Positions 19,775-28,587 of a stretch of 64,000 bases of DNA are shown here, piece by piece; position 1 is the first letter of the stretch; each line of letters starts with the position of its first letter. The notes beneath the pieces are model-generated. The model ran no database searches. It had not been told where the DNA came from and saw only the letters and a program-made list of their open reading frames with translations. This DNA is from Pseudomonadota bacterium (lineage in GTDB: Bacteria > Pseudomonadota > Gammaproteobacteria > Steroidobacterales > Steroidobacteraceae): the NCBI GenBank assembly GCA_021838635.1, contig JAKCDC010000010.1:23688-87687 (forward strand), written 5' to 3'. The position numbers and the translations under genes were made by a program.

Positions 19775-19801
19775 TGATAGGTAGCCCAAACGGATTTTCA
19801 A
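19774..19801 (-). promoter_or_regulatory. Sigma70-type promoter of groESL
   Basis: On the minus strand, TTGAAA (complement of 19796-19801), 16 bases, TATCAT (complement of 19774-19779). The CIRCE element overlaps the end of the -10 and the expected start of transcription. The -35 also resembles a sigma32 box, but no CCCCAT-type -10 is present. Confidence 0.65.
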
Positions 19802-19920
19802 CCCTACCGGGGGCATTTTTTTCCCGCCCCGAGGGACGAGGGGCTGCGGATACCCCTCGCACCGGGCCGGCACGATGGGTTTACAATGGCTCGTTTACCG
19901 CTCGAACCCCGGCACACCGG

Positions 19921-20238
19921 ATGACCGACAGCATCGTGGTCCTGACGAGCTGCCCCGACGAGGCGGCAGCCGCCCGCATTGCCGCGGCGCTGCTTGAGGA
20001 CGGTCTGGCTGCGTGCGTGACCCGCCAGCCGGTCCGTTCCATGTACCGCTGGGAGGGCCGCCTGGTGGATGAACCGGAGGTCCTGCTGGTCATCAAAACG
20101 CTTGCCAGCCGCTTCTCGGACCTCGAAATGCGACTCAAATCGATTCATCCGTATACGTTGCCGGAAATCATCGCCCTGCCAATCGCGGGCGGTTCGGCGA
20201 CCTACCTGTCCTGGCTCGCCGCCGCGGTGACGCCATGA
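19921..20238 (+). CDS. cutA: Divalent-cation tolerance protein CutA
   Basis: Small trimeric cytoplasmic protein linked to copper and other divalent-metal tolerance; its exact role is unsettled. The 105-residue protein shows the CutA1 features VVLTSCPDEAAAARIA, GLAACV, SMYRWEG and the C-terminal HPYTLPEIIALPI. ATG at 19921 gives the family N-terminus; a longer frame from 19762 would overlap the groES control region. It overlaps dsbD by four bases (ATGA), so both are translated together; the cutA-dsbD order is common in proteobacteria. Confidence 0.95.
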   Translation: MTDSIVVLTSCPDEAAAARIAAALLEDGLAACVTRQPVRSMYRWEGRLVDEPEVLLVIKTLASRFSDLEMRLKSIHPYTLPEIIALPIAGGSATYLSWLAAAVTP

Positions 20239-22103
20239 CCCAGTGGCTGGGCCGAACGCACCGCCTGGGGGTCATGGGCAGCGCGCTCGCCGTGCTGGGG
20301 CTCGCCGTGATTGCCGGCCCGGCGCGTGCCGGTACTCCCCCCTCGCTCTCCCCGGCCGTACTCGCCGCACTCGGCGCACAGGCCTCGGGGGGACACAAAT
20401 TTCCTCCGCCGGGCGAGGTGTTTCACTTCAAGGCCGCACCCGGCATGCACCGGCTGCGCCTGTCATGGACCATCCGGCCGGGGTTCTACCTGTACCGCAG
20501 CCGCATCCACGTACGGGCGCTGTCCGGCACGGTCCTCGGCGCGCTCAACCTGCCGCCCGGAATCGTGAAGATCGACCCGTATTTCGGCCGCGAGCAGATC
20601 TATCGCATCGCCGTCACCGGCGAATTGGCAGTGCGCCGCGGCACCGTGGCCGCGCCGGCCGATGCGGCGCTCGCGGTCACCTATCAGGGCTGCGCCGATG
20701 CGGGCCTGTGCTACCCGCCGATCACTCAGACGGTCACGGTGGCCCTACCGACCGGCGGCGGGACGGCGGCCGCGCCGCCCGCACGGCCGCCGAGCGCCGC
20801 GGCCCGCAGCGGCGCGCGACCGACGAGCCAGAGCCGGTTCGCCGCGCTGATCCGCTCCGGCAACCTGTTCGCGATGCTTGGGGCGTTCTATCTGGCGGGC
20901 CTCGCGCTTGCCTTCACACCGTGCTGCCTGCCGATGATCCCGATCCTCTCCGGACTGATCGCGGGGGGGCGCACCACCGGCACGGCCCGCTCGGTCCTGC
21001 TCTCGCTCGCCTACGTGCTCGGCATGGCCTGTACCTATACGCTCGCCGGGATTGCGGCGGCGGCGGCGGGCGAGGAAGTCCAGGCCGCCTTCCAGCAGCC
21101 GTGGATTCTCGGGGCATTCGCGGCGCTTCTGGCGGCCATGGGCCTGGCGATGCTCGGGCTGTTCACCGTACAGATGCCCTCTGGCCTGCAAACCCGTTTT
21201 GCCGCGCTCAGCGGCCGGCGCACCGCGGGCAGCCTGGGCGGGGTCGCCGCCATGGGCGCCCTCTCGGCCCTGATCGTCACGACCTGCGTGGCACCGGCGT
21301 TGGTCGGGGCATTAGCCGTGATCGGCCAGGCCGGTCAGATCGCCCGCGGCGGGGCAGCCTTGTTCACGCTCAGCATCGGCATGGGCACGCCGCTGCTGGC
21401 CGTCGGCGCCTCCGCCGGACGGCTGTTGCCGAAGGCCGGTGCCTGGATGGACCTGGTGAAGCGTCTGTTCGGCGCCATGATGCTGGCGGTCGCGGTGTGG
21501 ATGCTGGCGCGCCTCGTGCCTGCCCGCGTGACACTCGCACTGTGGGCGCTGCCGGTGCTGGCCGCCGCGTGGGCATTCGGGTCGCAGATACACGCCGCAC
21601 GCCGCGGCCGCATGGCACTGCGCGCCGCCGGCGTCCTGCTCGGCGCGTATGCCGCGATGTTGCTGACCGGCTCGGCACTGGGCCACACCCACCCGCTCGA
21701 GCCACTCGCCCGCGGCGGGCCACCCACCCTGCACTTCGCGCCCCTGCGCTCGGTCGCCCAGCTGCAGCGCGACGTGCGCGCCGCTGCGGCGCGCCACCAG
21801 ACGGTCATGGTCGATTTTTATGCCGACTGGTGTACCTCCTGCAAAGAGATGGAGGCACGCACGTTCACCAACCCCCAGGTCCGTCGCGAACTCGCCCACA
21901 CGCTACTGCTGCGCGCCGACGTCACGGCCGACAGTGCCGCCGACCAGGCGCTGCTGAAGTATTTCGGCATCTACGGGCCCCCGACCATCGCCTTCTACGG
22001 TCCACACGGCCACGAGCGGCGCCACGAGCGGGTGGTGGGCTACCTCGACGCCGCAGCGTTCCGGCGCCGCATTGAGGCTGCCCTGCGCCGTCCGCCCGCA
22101 TGA
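20235..22103 (+). CDS. dsbD: Thiol:disulfide interchange protein DsbD
   Basis: Carries reducing power from cytoplasmic thioredoxin to periplasmic disulfide isomerase and cytochrome c maturation factors. In 622 residues: signal peptide; alpha domain with the Cys pair in QGCADAGLCYPP; an eight-helix membrane domain with Cys in FTPCCLPMIP and TTCVAPAL; and a C-terminal thioredoxin domain with DWCTSCKEME. All three cysteine pairs of DsbD are present. The PCCLP segment has one extra Cys next to the usual one, where many homologues have V. It overlaps cutA and the following tlpA-like gene by four bases each. Confidence 0.95.
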   Translation: MTQWLGRTHRLGVMGSALAVLGLAVIAGPARAGTPPSLSPAVLAALGAQASGGHKFPPPGEVFHFKAAPGMHRLRLSWTIRPGFYLYRSRIHVRALSGTVLGALNLPPGIVKIDPYFGREQIYRIAVTGELAVRRGTVAAPADAALAVTYQGCADAGLCYPPITQTVTVALPTGGGTAAAPPARPPSAAARSGARPTSQSRFAALIRSGNLFAMLGAFYLAGLALAFTPCCLPMIPILSGLIAGGRTTGTARSVLLSLAYVLGMACTYTLAGIAAAAAGEEVQAAFQQPWILGAFAALLAAMGLAMLGLFTVQMPSGLQTRFAALSGRRTAGSLGGVAAMGALSALIVTTCVAPALVGALAVIGQAGQIARGGAALFTLSIGMGTPLLAVGASAGRLLPKAGAWMDLVKRLFGAMMLAVAVWMLARLVPARVTLALWALPVLAAAWAFGSQIHAARRGRMALRAAGVLLGAYAAMLLTGSALGHTHPLEPLARGGPPTLHFAPLRSVAQLQRDVRAAAARHQTVMVDFYADWCTSCKEMEARTFTNPQVRRELAHTLLLRADVTADSAADQALLKYFGIYGPPTIAFYGPHGHERRHERVVGYLDAAAFRRRIEAALRRPPA

Positions 22104-22798
22104 GCCGCGGCAGCAAGATTGCCCGCGGCACGCTCGCCGCCGGCCTGATCCTCGCCGCCGGCGTGACCGGGTATGCACTGCGCGCGGCGCGGACGGCGCC
22201 GGCGACTAGGCCGCTCGTATCCGCCGCGCCCGCGCGGAGCGCCCCGAGCAGTCCTGCACCCGCGGCGCACCGCGCGCGGCACGCGCTGCCCGACGCTCTG
22301 CCGCAGATTCCGTTCCGCGACCGGCACGGGCGGCTGCGCCGCTTCACCGACTGGAGCGGGCGACCACTGCTGGTGAATTTCTGGGCACCGTGGTGCTCCC
22401 CCTGCCGCGCCGAGGTGCCACTGCTGGAGCAGCTGAGCCGCACCCGGCCCCAGGGCCTGCAGGTGATCGGGGTGGCGGTCGATGCGCGCCCGGCGGTCCT
22501 GCGCTACGCGCAGCAGGCCGGAATCCGCTATCCTCTGCTGATCGGACTACGGCCCGGGATGCGGGCGATCCGCGCGCTCGGGATGATGGCGGTCTTTCCG
22601 TTCTCCGTGTTCGTCGATGCACACGGTCGGATCGTGACGGTGGAGGTCGGACGGCTGCACGCCGCCGAAGCGCACGTGATCCTCGGGCGCATCGGGGCGC
22701 TGGACCGCGGCCAGATCAGCCTCGCCGCCGCACGCGGCCAAATCGCCGCGGAAATCGCGCAGCTGGCCGCACACCGCGCGACGCGCGCGCAAGGCTGA
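22100..22798 (+). CDS. TlpA/ResA-like membrane-anchored thioredoxin
   Basis: Periplasmic thiol reductase candidate, 232 residues. One N-terminal membrane anchor or signal (residues 7-28), a Pro/Ala-rich linker to about residue 60, then a TlpA-type thioredoxin fold with [14 protein letters not shown] as active site (CSPC) and the cis-Pro in AVFPFS. ATGA overlap with dsbD shows coupling and makes DsbD its likely electron donor. Likely targets are cytochrome c maturation proteins or copper-binding proteins, but no such genes are adjacent. It has a C-terminal helical extension beyond the thioredoxin fold. Confidence 0.88.
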   Translation: MSRGSKIARGTLAAGLILAAGVTGYALRAARTAPATRPLVSAAPARSAPSSPAPAAHRARHALPDALPQIPFRDRHGRLRRFTDWSGRPLLVNFWAPWCSPCRAEVPLLEQLSRTRPQGLQVIGVAVDARPAVLRYAQQAGIRYPLLIGLRPGMRAIRALGMMAVFPFSVFVDAHGRIVTVEVGRLHAAEAHVILGRIGALDRGQISLAAARGQIAAEIAQLAAHRATRAQG

Positions 22799-22905
22799 GC
22801 GATTTAAGCCTGATCCCGCCCGATCGCGACAAAATCCACCCCTTTTCTGCCGTAATTAGGGTAAATTGGCATCGCTCTGTGCGCCAAGGCCCGCCGATAT
22901 TCCGC

Positions 22906-23361
22906 ATGACACGCCTGTTGCTCTTGAACGGCCCGAATCTGAACCTGCTGGGTCAGCGGGAACCGCATATTTACGGGGCGGAAACGCTCGAGTCACTCGA
23001 GCGGCGCGCCACCGAGTGTGCACGCCAGATGGACTGCACGCTCGAGTGTTTTCAGAGCAACGCCGAGCACCTGCTGCTCGAGCGGATTCACCGGGCCGGC
23101 GCCGAAGGCGTGGGGTGCCTCATTTTCAATCCCGGCGCCTTCACCCACACGAGCGTTGCGCTGCGGGACGCGGTCCTGGCCGTTCAGCTGCCGGTGATCG
23201 AGGTCCACCTGTCCAATCCGCACGCGCGTGAGCCGTTCCGGCACCGATCGTACTTCTCGGACATCGCCCTCGGGGTGATCTCGGGCTTCGGCGCCCTGGG
23301 ATATGAGTTGGCCGTGCGCGCTGCCGCACAGCATCTCGCCCGGGCACCGCACGCCGGGTGA
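22906..23361 (+). CDS. aroQ: Type II 3-dehydroquinate dehydratase
   Basis: Third step of the shikimate pathway, dehydrating 3-dehydroquinate to 3-dehydroshikimate. The 151-residue protein has [21 protein letters not shown] with the catalytic Tyr, the segment [31 protein letters not shown], the catalytic His in [15 protein letters not shown] and [11 protein letters not shown]. Length and motifs are standard for the dodecameric enzyme. ATG at 22906. It is followed after 52 bases by accB and accC, a gene order (aroQ-accB-accC) seen in many proteobacteria. Confidence 0.97.
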   Translation: MTRLLLLNGPNLNLLGQREPHIYGAETLESLERRATECARQMDCTLECFQSNAEHLLLERIHRAGAEGVGCLIFNPGAFTHTSVALRDAVLAVQLPVIEVHLSNPHAREPFRHRSYFSDIALGVISGFGALGYELAVRAAAQHLARAPHAG

Positions 23362-23413
23362 CCCCGAGTCGTTCCATTGCATACCGTCCCATGACGCGAG
23401 GGGGATTTCCCAC

Positions 23414-23878
23414 ATGGATATCCGCAAAATCAAAAAATTGATCGAACTGCTGGAAGAGTCCGGCATCGCTGAAATCGAGATCAAGGAAGGCGAAGAAGCC
23501 GTACGGATCAGCCGCATGCCGACCGGCAACGCACTGGTGCATGCCCTGCCGCAGTTCGCCCTGCCGCAGATCGCCGCGTCGCTGCCGGCCGAAGTGCCGG
23601 CCGCGGCCGCGCCGGCGGCCGAAGCCGCCAAGGCGCGCTCCAACGAGCACGTGGTCACCGCGCCGATGGTCGGCACGTTCTATGCCGCCCCGACACCGGG
23701 TGCGAAGTCGTTCGTGGAGATCGGCGATGAGGTCAAGGTCGGCGAGGTTCTCTGCATCATCGAGGCGATGAAGATGATGAATCAGATCGAAGCGGATCGC
23801 GCCGGACGGATCACCTCGATCATGGCGCGCAACGGCGACCCGGTCGAGTACGGCCAACCGCTGTTCGTCATCGAATAG
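23414..23878 (+). CDS. accB: Biotin carboxyl carrier protein of acetyl-CoA carboxylase
   Basis: Carries carboxybiotin between the two half-reactions of acetyl-CoA carboxylase at the start of fatty acid synthesis. The 154-residue protein has the N-terminal dimerisation helix MDIRKIKKLIELLEES, an Ala/Pro-rich linker (about 55-75) and a biotinyl domain with the biotinylated Lys in EAMKMMN. The ATG at 23414 follows gaggggg. It is 12 bases upstream of accC. In E. coli AccB represses its own operon; nothing visible here decides that. Confidence 0.97.
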   Translation: MDIRKIKKLIELLEESGIAEIEIKEGEEAVRISRMPTGNALVHALPQFALPQIAASLPAEVPAAAAPAAEAAKARSNEHVVTAPMVGTFYAAPTPGAKSFVEIGDEVKVGEVLCIIEAMKMMNQIEADRAGRITSIMARNGDPVEYGQPLFVIE

Positions 23879-23890
23879 GCGCGCACCGCC

Positions 23891-25234
23891 ATGCTGGAAA
23901 AGGTTCTCATCGCCAATCGCGGTGAAATCGCCCTGCGCATCCTCAGGGCCTGCCGCGAGTTGGGCATCAAAACCGTGGCGGTGCACTCCACCGCCGATTA
24001 CAGCCTGAAGCACGTTCTGCTCGCCGACGAATCGGTGTGCATCGGTCCGCCGCCTTCGACGGCGAGCTACCTGAACATGCCGGCCATCATCAGCGCCGCG
24101 GAGGTCACCGATGCGGTGGCCATCCACCCCGGCTACGGCTTTCTCTCCGAGAACGCCGACTTCGCCGAACGGGTGGAGAACAGCGGCTTCGTGTTCGTCG
24201 GGCCGAAGGCCGAGACGATCCGCACCATGGGCGACAAGGTGTCCGCGATCCGCGTGATGAAGGCGCACGGCGTACCGTGCGTACCGGGATCGGACGGACC
24301 GCTCGGCGATGATCCGGATGAGAATTTCCGCATCGCTCGGGACATCGGCTACCCGGTGATCATCAAGGCCTCCGGCGGCGGCGGCGGTCGCGGCATGCGT
24401 GTGGTGCACAGCGATGCCTCGCTGCTGAATTCCATTGGCGTGACGCGCAGCGAGGCGCAGGCGGCCTTCGGCAACGACCAGGTGTACATGGAGAAATTCC
24501 TGGAGCGGCCGCGGCACATCGAGTTCCAGGTGCTCGCCGACCATCACGGCAATGTCGTGCACCTGGGCGAGCGCGACTGCTCGATGCAGCGGCGCCACCA
24601 GAAGGTGCTCGAGGAAGCCCCCGCCCCCGGGATCACCCCGAAGCAGCGGCGCACCATGGGCGAGCGCTGCGTCGAGGCGTGTGTGGCGGTCGACTACCGC
24701 AGCGCCGGGACGCTGGAGTTCCTCTACCAGGACGGGGAGTTCTATTTCATCGAGATGAACACCCGCATCCAGGTCGAGCATCCGGTGACCGAGCTGATCA
24801 CGGGCATCGATCTGGTGAAGGCACAGCTGCTGATCGCCACCGGCGAGAGACTGCCGTACGTGCAGAACGACATCCAGATCCGCGGCCATGCGATCGAGTG
24901 CCGCATCAACGCGGAGGATCCGAAGAACTTCATGCCCTCACCGGGACCGGTGCGGCTGTGGCACGCCCCGGGCGGCCCCGGGGTGCGGGTCGACAGCCAC
25001 GTCTACTCCGGCTACAACGTGCCGCCCTACTACGACTCGCTGATCGGCAAGCTGATCACGCAAGGGGAGTCGCGCGAGGTGGCGATCGCGCGCATGCGCA
25101 ATGCGCTCGCCGAGATGGTCATCGAGGGCATCAAGACCAACGTTCCGCTGCACCAGGAGATCTGCAATCATGCGGCCTTCCAGAAGGGCGGCACGGACAT
25201 CCACTACCTGGAGCGTCGGCTGGGTCTGAAGTGA
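23891..25234 (+). CDS. accC: Biotin carboxylase subunit of acetyl-CoA carboxylase
   Basis: ATP-dependent carboxylation of the biotin on AccB. The 447-residue ATP-grasp protein starts [20 protein letters not shown] and has the lid glycine loop [14 protein letters not shown]. Further features are the conserved [17 protein letters not shown], the metal-binding Glu of [16 protein letters not shown] and the C-terminal [13 protein letters not shown]. Standard length. Second gene of aroQ-accB-accC. The accA and accD genes are not in the window. Confidence 0.98.
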   Translation: MLEKVLIANRGEIALRILRACRELGIKTVAVHSTADYSLKHVLLADESVCIGPPPSTASYLNMPAIISAAEVTDAVAIHPGYGFLSENADFAERVENSGFVFVGPKAETIRTMGDKVSAIRVMKAHGVPCVPGSDGPLGDDPDENFRIARDIGYPVIIKASGGGGGRGMRVVHSDASLLNSIGVTRSEAQAAFGNDQVYMEKFLERPRHIEFQVLADHHGNVVHLGERDCSMQRRHQKVLEEAPAPGITPKQRRTMGERCVEACVAVDYRSAGTLEFLYQDGEFYFIEMNTRIQVEHPVTELITGIDLVKAQLLIATGERLPYVQNDIQIRGHAIECRINAEDPKNFMPSPGPVRLWHAPGGPGVRVDSHVYSGYNVPPYYDSLIGKLITQGESREVAIARMRNALAEMVIEGIKTNVPLHQEICNHAAFQKGGTDIHYLERRLGLK

Positions 25235-25293
25235 GCGCGGGACGCCGGGGCGAAGCCTGAACGGCGCGCCGCGGCGCCTGTGCACGGTGAGCC

Positions 25294-26187
25294 ATGAGCG
25301 AGTTTCTGCAGATCAGCTTCGATCTTGGCGAGATCCCGGCGGACGGGGCGGAGGCGGCCTGCTTCGAGTGCGGCGCGAGTGCGATCACGTTCGCCGACGC
25401 GCGTGACGAGCCGGTGCTCGAGCCAGCGCCCGGGGAGTTTCGGCTCTGGCCCGCGACGCGCCTGGAAGCGCTGTTCGCGCCCGATGCGCCGCAGCAGGAA
25501 CTCATCACCCGTCTGAGTACCGCACTCGGAGTCGCACCGGAGCGCCTCACGGCACGGCGGCTCGCCGACCGGGCCTGGGAGCGGGAGTGGCTGCGCGACT
25601 TCCACGCCATGCGCTTCGGGCAGCGCCTGTGGATCTGCCCGCAGCATGAGCAGGTGGACGATCCCGATGCGGCGGTCGTACGGCTCGATCCGGGGCTGGC
25701 ATTTGGCACCGGCACCCATCCGACCACCGCGCTGTGCCTGGAGTGGCTCGACGCCCATCCGCCGATCGACGGCGAGGTCATCGATTACGGCTGTGGCTCC
25801 GGCGTGCTCGCACTGGCCGCAGCCCGGCTCGGGGCGCGACGCGTGCAGTGCTTCGACATCGACCCGCAGGCATTGCTCGCCACGCACGAAAATGCGACGG
25901 CCAACAGCCTGGAGCGCCAGATCCGTCCGATTGCGGCGGCCGACGCGCTCGAGCCGCCCGTGGCGCTGCTCATGGCGAACATCCTGTGCGCCCCGTTGGT
26001 GGCACTGGCGCCGCGGTTCGCAGCGCTGGTGGCTGCGCATGGGGCGGTACTGCTCGCCGGGCTGCTGCAGTCCGATGCGGAGGAGGTCACTGGCGCCTAC
26101 GCGCCGTGGTTCGAACTGAAGCCGTTCGCGACCCGCGAGGGCTGGATTGCACTGTCGGGACGGCGCCGCGCCGAGGTACAGATCTGA
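25294..26187 (+). CDS. prmA: Ribosomal protein L11 methyltransferase
   Basis: Trimethylates lysines and the N-terminus of ribosomal protein L11 using SAM. The 297-residue protein has an N-terminal substrate-recognition domain, then LDPGLAFGTGTHPTTALCLEWL, the SAM motif DYGCGSGVLALAAARLGA and the NPPY-like segment replaced, as usual in PrmA, by LLMANILCAPL. All are strong PrmA signatures. ATG at 25294 is in the context gtgagccATGagcgag. The next gene starts directly after its stop codon. Confidence 0.96.
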   Translation: MSEFLQISFDLGEIPADGAEAACFECGASAITFADARDEPVLEPAPGEFRLWPATRLEALFAPDAPQQELITRLSTALGVAPERLTARRLADRAWEREWLRDFHAMRFGQRLWICPQHEQVDDPDAAVVRLDPGLAFGTGTHPTTALCLEWLDAHPPIDGEVIDYGCGSGVLALAAARLGARRVQCFDIDPQALLATHENATANSLERQIRPIAAADALEPPVALLMANILCAPLVALAPRFAALVAAHGAVLLAGLLQSDAEEVTGAYAPWFELKPFATREGWIALSGRRRAEVQI

Positions 26188-27270
26188 ATGTTCACCGTCT
26201 GCCCCAAATGCGGCCTCATGCTCGTCGTGACGGCGGCGGACCTGCGCGCCGCGCAAGGCCATGTGCGCTGTGGCCGCTGCCGCAGTGTCTTCAATGCGCT
26301 CGAGTCGCTCGCCGAGACCGCCCAGGGCCACACGGCTACCGACCGCGTAGCCGCCGCAGCAGCGCCGCCAGCACCGGTCGCAGCGGCCGAGGCTGCGCAG
26401 AGTGGCCCGGAGGGCGACTTCGAGTGGATCGAGCTGGAACGCGAGCCGCCCTGGGCGCCGGAACCGTCGATTGAAGCGCAACCCCAGCCCCTCGCGCTGG
26501 ACACACAGACACCGCCGGAGCCCCAGCCCCTCACACCGCCGGAGCCCCAGCCCCTCACACCGCCGGAACCCCAGCCCCTCGCGCTAGAGACGCAGATACC
26601 GCCGGAGTCGCCGCAGGAGCAGGAGGGCGTCGTGCTACAAGCACCACCGCTAGCGCTCCCGGATGAGCCGCTCATCGTCGACGGCCCACACCAGGCGACG
26701 GCGAGTGAGCCCTCCCTGGCCGACGAACCACCGCACGAATTCCAGCTGGAGACACCGCCACGACACACCGGCGCGTGGTTCGCCGGCGCCCTGGTGCTGC
26801 TGCTGATCCTGGCCGGCCAGGCGGTGAACCACTACCGCGGAGTGCTCGCGACGATGCCCTCCGTGGGGGCGAAGATCCTGGCGGCCTACGGTGCGCTCGG
26901 CATCCCGATTGTGCCGTTGTGGAACGTGCATGCGTATCAGGCGCGCCAGCTCGGTGCGACGGTCAGCGGCAGCGACCCCCACCAGATCACGGTACGGGCG
27001 AGCGTCGCCAACCACGGTTCATGGCCGCTGCCCCTGCCGCTGCTGCGCGTGAGCCTGCAGGACCGCTATGGGCGCACGATCGCCGCGCGCGACGTACGGC
27101 CAAGCGACTACCTCACCCGCGGCTCGAGCGGTACCTCGATGATGGCACCCGGTGCGCGCATCGACGCCACCGTCGTCTTCGTCAATCCGGGAACGCAGGC
27201 CGTCGGGTTCGAGATCGATGCGTGCCTGCGCGAGGGCAGCCACGTGGTGTGCGCCCACGGAGCGCACTGA
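26188..27270 (+). CDS. Zinc-ribbon membrane protein with DUF3426 domain
   Basis: Uncharacterised inner-membrane protein, 360 residues. The N-terminal MJ0042-type zinc ribbon FTVCPKCG ... VRCGRCRSVFNAL holds four Cys. A long Pro/Glu/Gln-rich cytoplasmic linker (about 60-190) includes three tandem PPEPQPLT units. One membrane helix follows (about 197-215, WFAGALVLLLILAGQAV), and then a periplasmic DUF3426 domain with SVANHGSWPLPLPLLRVSL. The ATG directly abuts the prmA stop and its stop overlaps dusB by one base. The prmA - zinc-ribbon - dusB - fis order is recurrent in gammaproteobacteria; the function is unknown. Confidence 0.88.
   Translation: MFTVCPKCGLMLVVTAADLRAAQGHVRCGRCRSVFNALESLAETAQGHTATDRVAAAAAPPAPVAAAEAAQSGPEGDFEWIELEREPPWAPEPSIEAQPQPLALDTQTPPEPQPLTPPEPQPLTPPEPQPLALETQIPPESPQEQEGVVLQAPPLALPDEPLIVDGPHQATASEPSLADEPPHEFQLETPPRHTGAWFAGALVLLLILAGQAVNHYRGVLATMPSVGAKILAAYGALGIPIVPLWNVHAYQARQLGATVSGSDPHQITVRASVANHGSWPLPLPLLRVSLQDRYGRTIAARDVRPSDYLTRGSSGTSMMAPGARIDATVVFVNPGTQAVGFEIDACLREGSHVVCAHGAH
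26512..26583 (+). repeat. Three tandem copies of a 24-bp in-frame repeat
   Basis: Copies at 26512-26535, 26536-26559 and 26560-26583 encode PPEPQPLT, PPEPQPLT and PPEPQPLA. The first two are identical and the third differs at three bases. The flanks PQPLALDTQ and PQPLALETQ suggest an older, longer duplication. Likely variable in copy number between strains. Confidence 0.9.
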
Positions 27271-28259
27271 TGGTGCGCATCGGCCCGTACACACTGCCGT
27301 CGCGCGCGGTGCTCGCCCCCATGGCTGGCGTGACCGACCGGCCGTTCCGTATTCTCTGCCGCCGCCTCGGCGCAGGACTCGCCGCCTCGGAGATGCTCAC
27401 GTCCGACGCACGGTTGTGGCACACGCCCAAGTCACGCCGCCGCCTCGATCACAGCGGCGAGCCGGAGCCGCGCGTGGTGCAGCTCGCCGGCGCCGACCCG
27501 CAGGTGCTGGCTGAGGCCGCCCGCATGAGCGTCGAGCGCGGCGCGCAGATCATCGACCTGAACATGGGCTGTCCGGCGAAGAAAGTGTGCGGCAAGGCGT
27601 GCGGCTCGGCACTGCTGCGTGAGGAGCCGCTGGTCGCACAAATCCTCGCGGCGGTCGTGGCCGCGGTGGACGTGCCCGTGACGCTGAAGATCCGCACAGG
27701 CTGGGATCCCGAACATCGCAACGGTGTCGCCATTGCGCAACTCGCCGAACGCTGCGGCATTCGGGCGCTGGCGGTCCACGGCCGAACGAGGGCAGATTTT
27801 TATCACGGAGCCGCGGAATATGAAACGATCCGCGCGATCAAGTCCGCCGTGCGCATCCCGATCTTTGCCAACGGCGACATCCGCTCGCCCGCCGATGCAC
27901 GCAAAGTGCTTGATTTCACAGGGGCAGACGGCGTCATGATCGGGCGCGCCGCGTTCGGCGAGCCCTGGATCTTCCGCGCCATCGAAGATTTCCTCACCGC
28001 GCAGCCGGCCGCGCCGCCCTCGCGCACCGAGGTGCGTGATATTATCTTCGCTCACCTCGATTCCCTGTACGGCTTTTACGGCGAGGAGACAGGCGTGCGC
28101 ATCGCTCGCAAACACATTGGTTGGTATTGCGAACGATGCTTTTCCGATCCGGAGCCGATTCGTCTCGATTTGATGGCGGCGCAGGACGTGCGCGAACAAT
28201 TCGCGCGCGTGCGTCGACATTTCGACGTGTGGGCTGCAGATTGCGCACGCGCGGCCTGA
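27270..28259 (+). CDS. dusB: tRNA-dihydrouridine synthase B
   Basis: FMN enzyme that reduces uridine to dihydrouridine in the tRNA D-loop (U17 in E. coli). The 329-residue TIM-barrel protein has APMAGVTDRPFRILCRR, the FMN and catalytic block NMGCPAKKVCGKACGSALL with the catalytic Cys, KIRTGWD, HGRTRADFYHG and NGDIRSPADA. The C-terminal helical tRNA domain contains HIGWYCE. The ATG overlaps the previous stop by one base. It precedes fis, exactly the E. coli dusB-fis arrangement, in which dusB acts as the leader gene of the fis operon. Confidence 0.97.
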   Translation: MVRIGPYTLPSRAVLAPMAGVTDRPFRILCRRLGAGLAASEMLTSDARLWHTPKSRRRLDHSGEPEPRVVQLAGADPQVLAEAARMSVERGAQIIDLNMGCPAKKVCGKACGSALLREEPLVAQILAAVVAAVDVPVTLKIRTGWDPEHRNGVAIAQLAERCGIRALAVHGRTRADFYHGAAEYETIRAIKSAVRIPIFANGDIRSPADARKVLDFTGADGVMIGRAAFGEPWIFRAIEDFLTAQPAAPPSRTEVRDIIFAHLDSLYGFYGEETGVRIARKHIGWYCERCFSDPEPIRLDLMAAQDVREQFARVRRHFDVWAADCARAA

Positions 28260-28287
28260 AGCGCCATCAAAAACACGGGAAATTCAC

Positions 28288-28578
28288 ATGACAGCAAGAA
28301 AGAAAATCGCACAGTGGCGCGATGGGGGCATCCGCGTCACGGCCGGGGAGTTACCGCTGCGCAGTCACGCGGAGCGCGCACTCAGCGACTACTTCATGAA
28401 CCTCAACGGCTCGCACCCCGCGGGGCTTTACAACCTGGTGCTGCGCGAGGTCGAGGAGCCGCTGTTTCGCGTCGTGCTCGACTATGTCGAAGGCAACCAG
28501 AGCCGTGCGGCGGATATCCTTGGCATCAACCGCGGCACGCTGCGCAAGAAGCTCAAGCAGTTCGGCTTGACTAACTGA
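28288..28578 (+). CDS. fis: Nucleoid protein Fis
   Basis: DNA-bending nucleoid protein and regulator of stable-RNA promoters. The 96-residue protein has the C-terminal helix-turn-helix NQSRAADILGINRGTLRKKL, nearly identical to E. coli Fis, and the dimerisation helices before it (YNLVLREVEEPLFRVVLDYV). The N-terminal 25 residues, involved in Hin inversion in enterics, are not conserved. It lies 28 bases after dusB, probably co-transcribed. The dusB-fis pairing restricts the host to gammaproteobacteria-like lineages. Confidence 0.97.
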   Translation: MTARKKIAQWRDGGIRVTAGELPLRSHAERALSDYFMNLNGSHPAGLYNLVLREVEEPLFRVVLDYVEGNQSRAADILGINRGTLRKKLKQFGLTN

Positions 28579-28587
28579 CGAGTGGTA

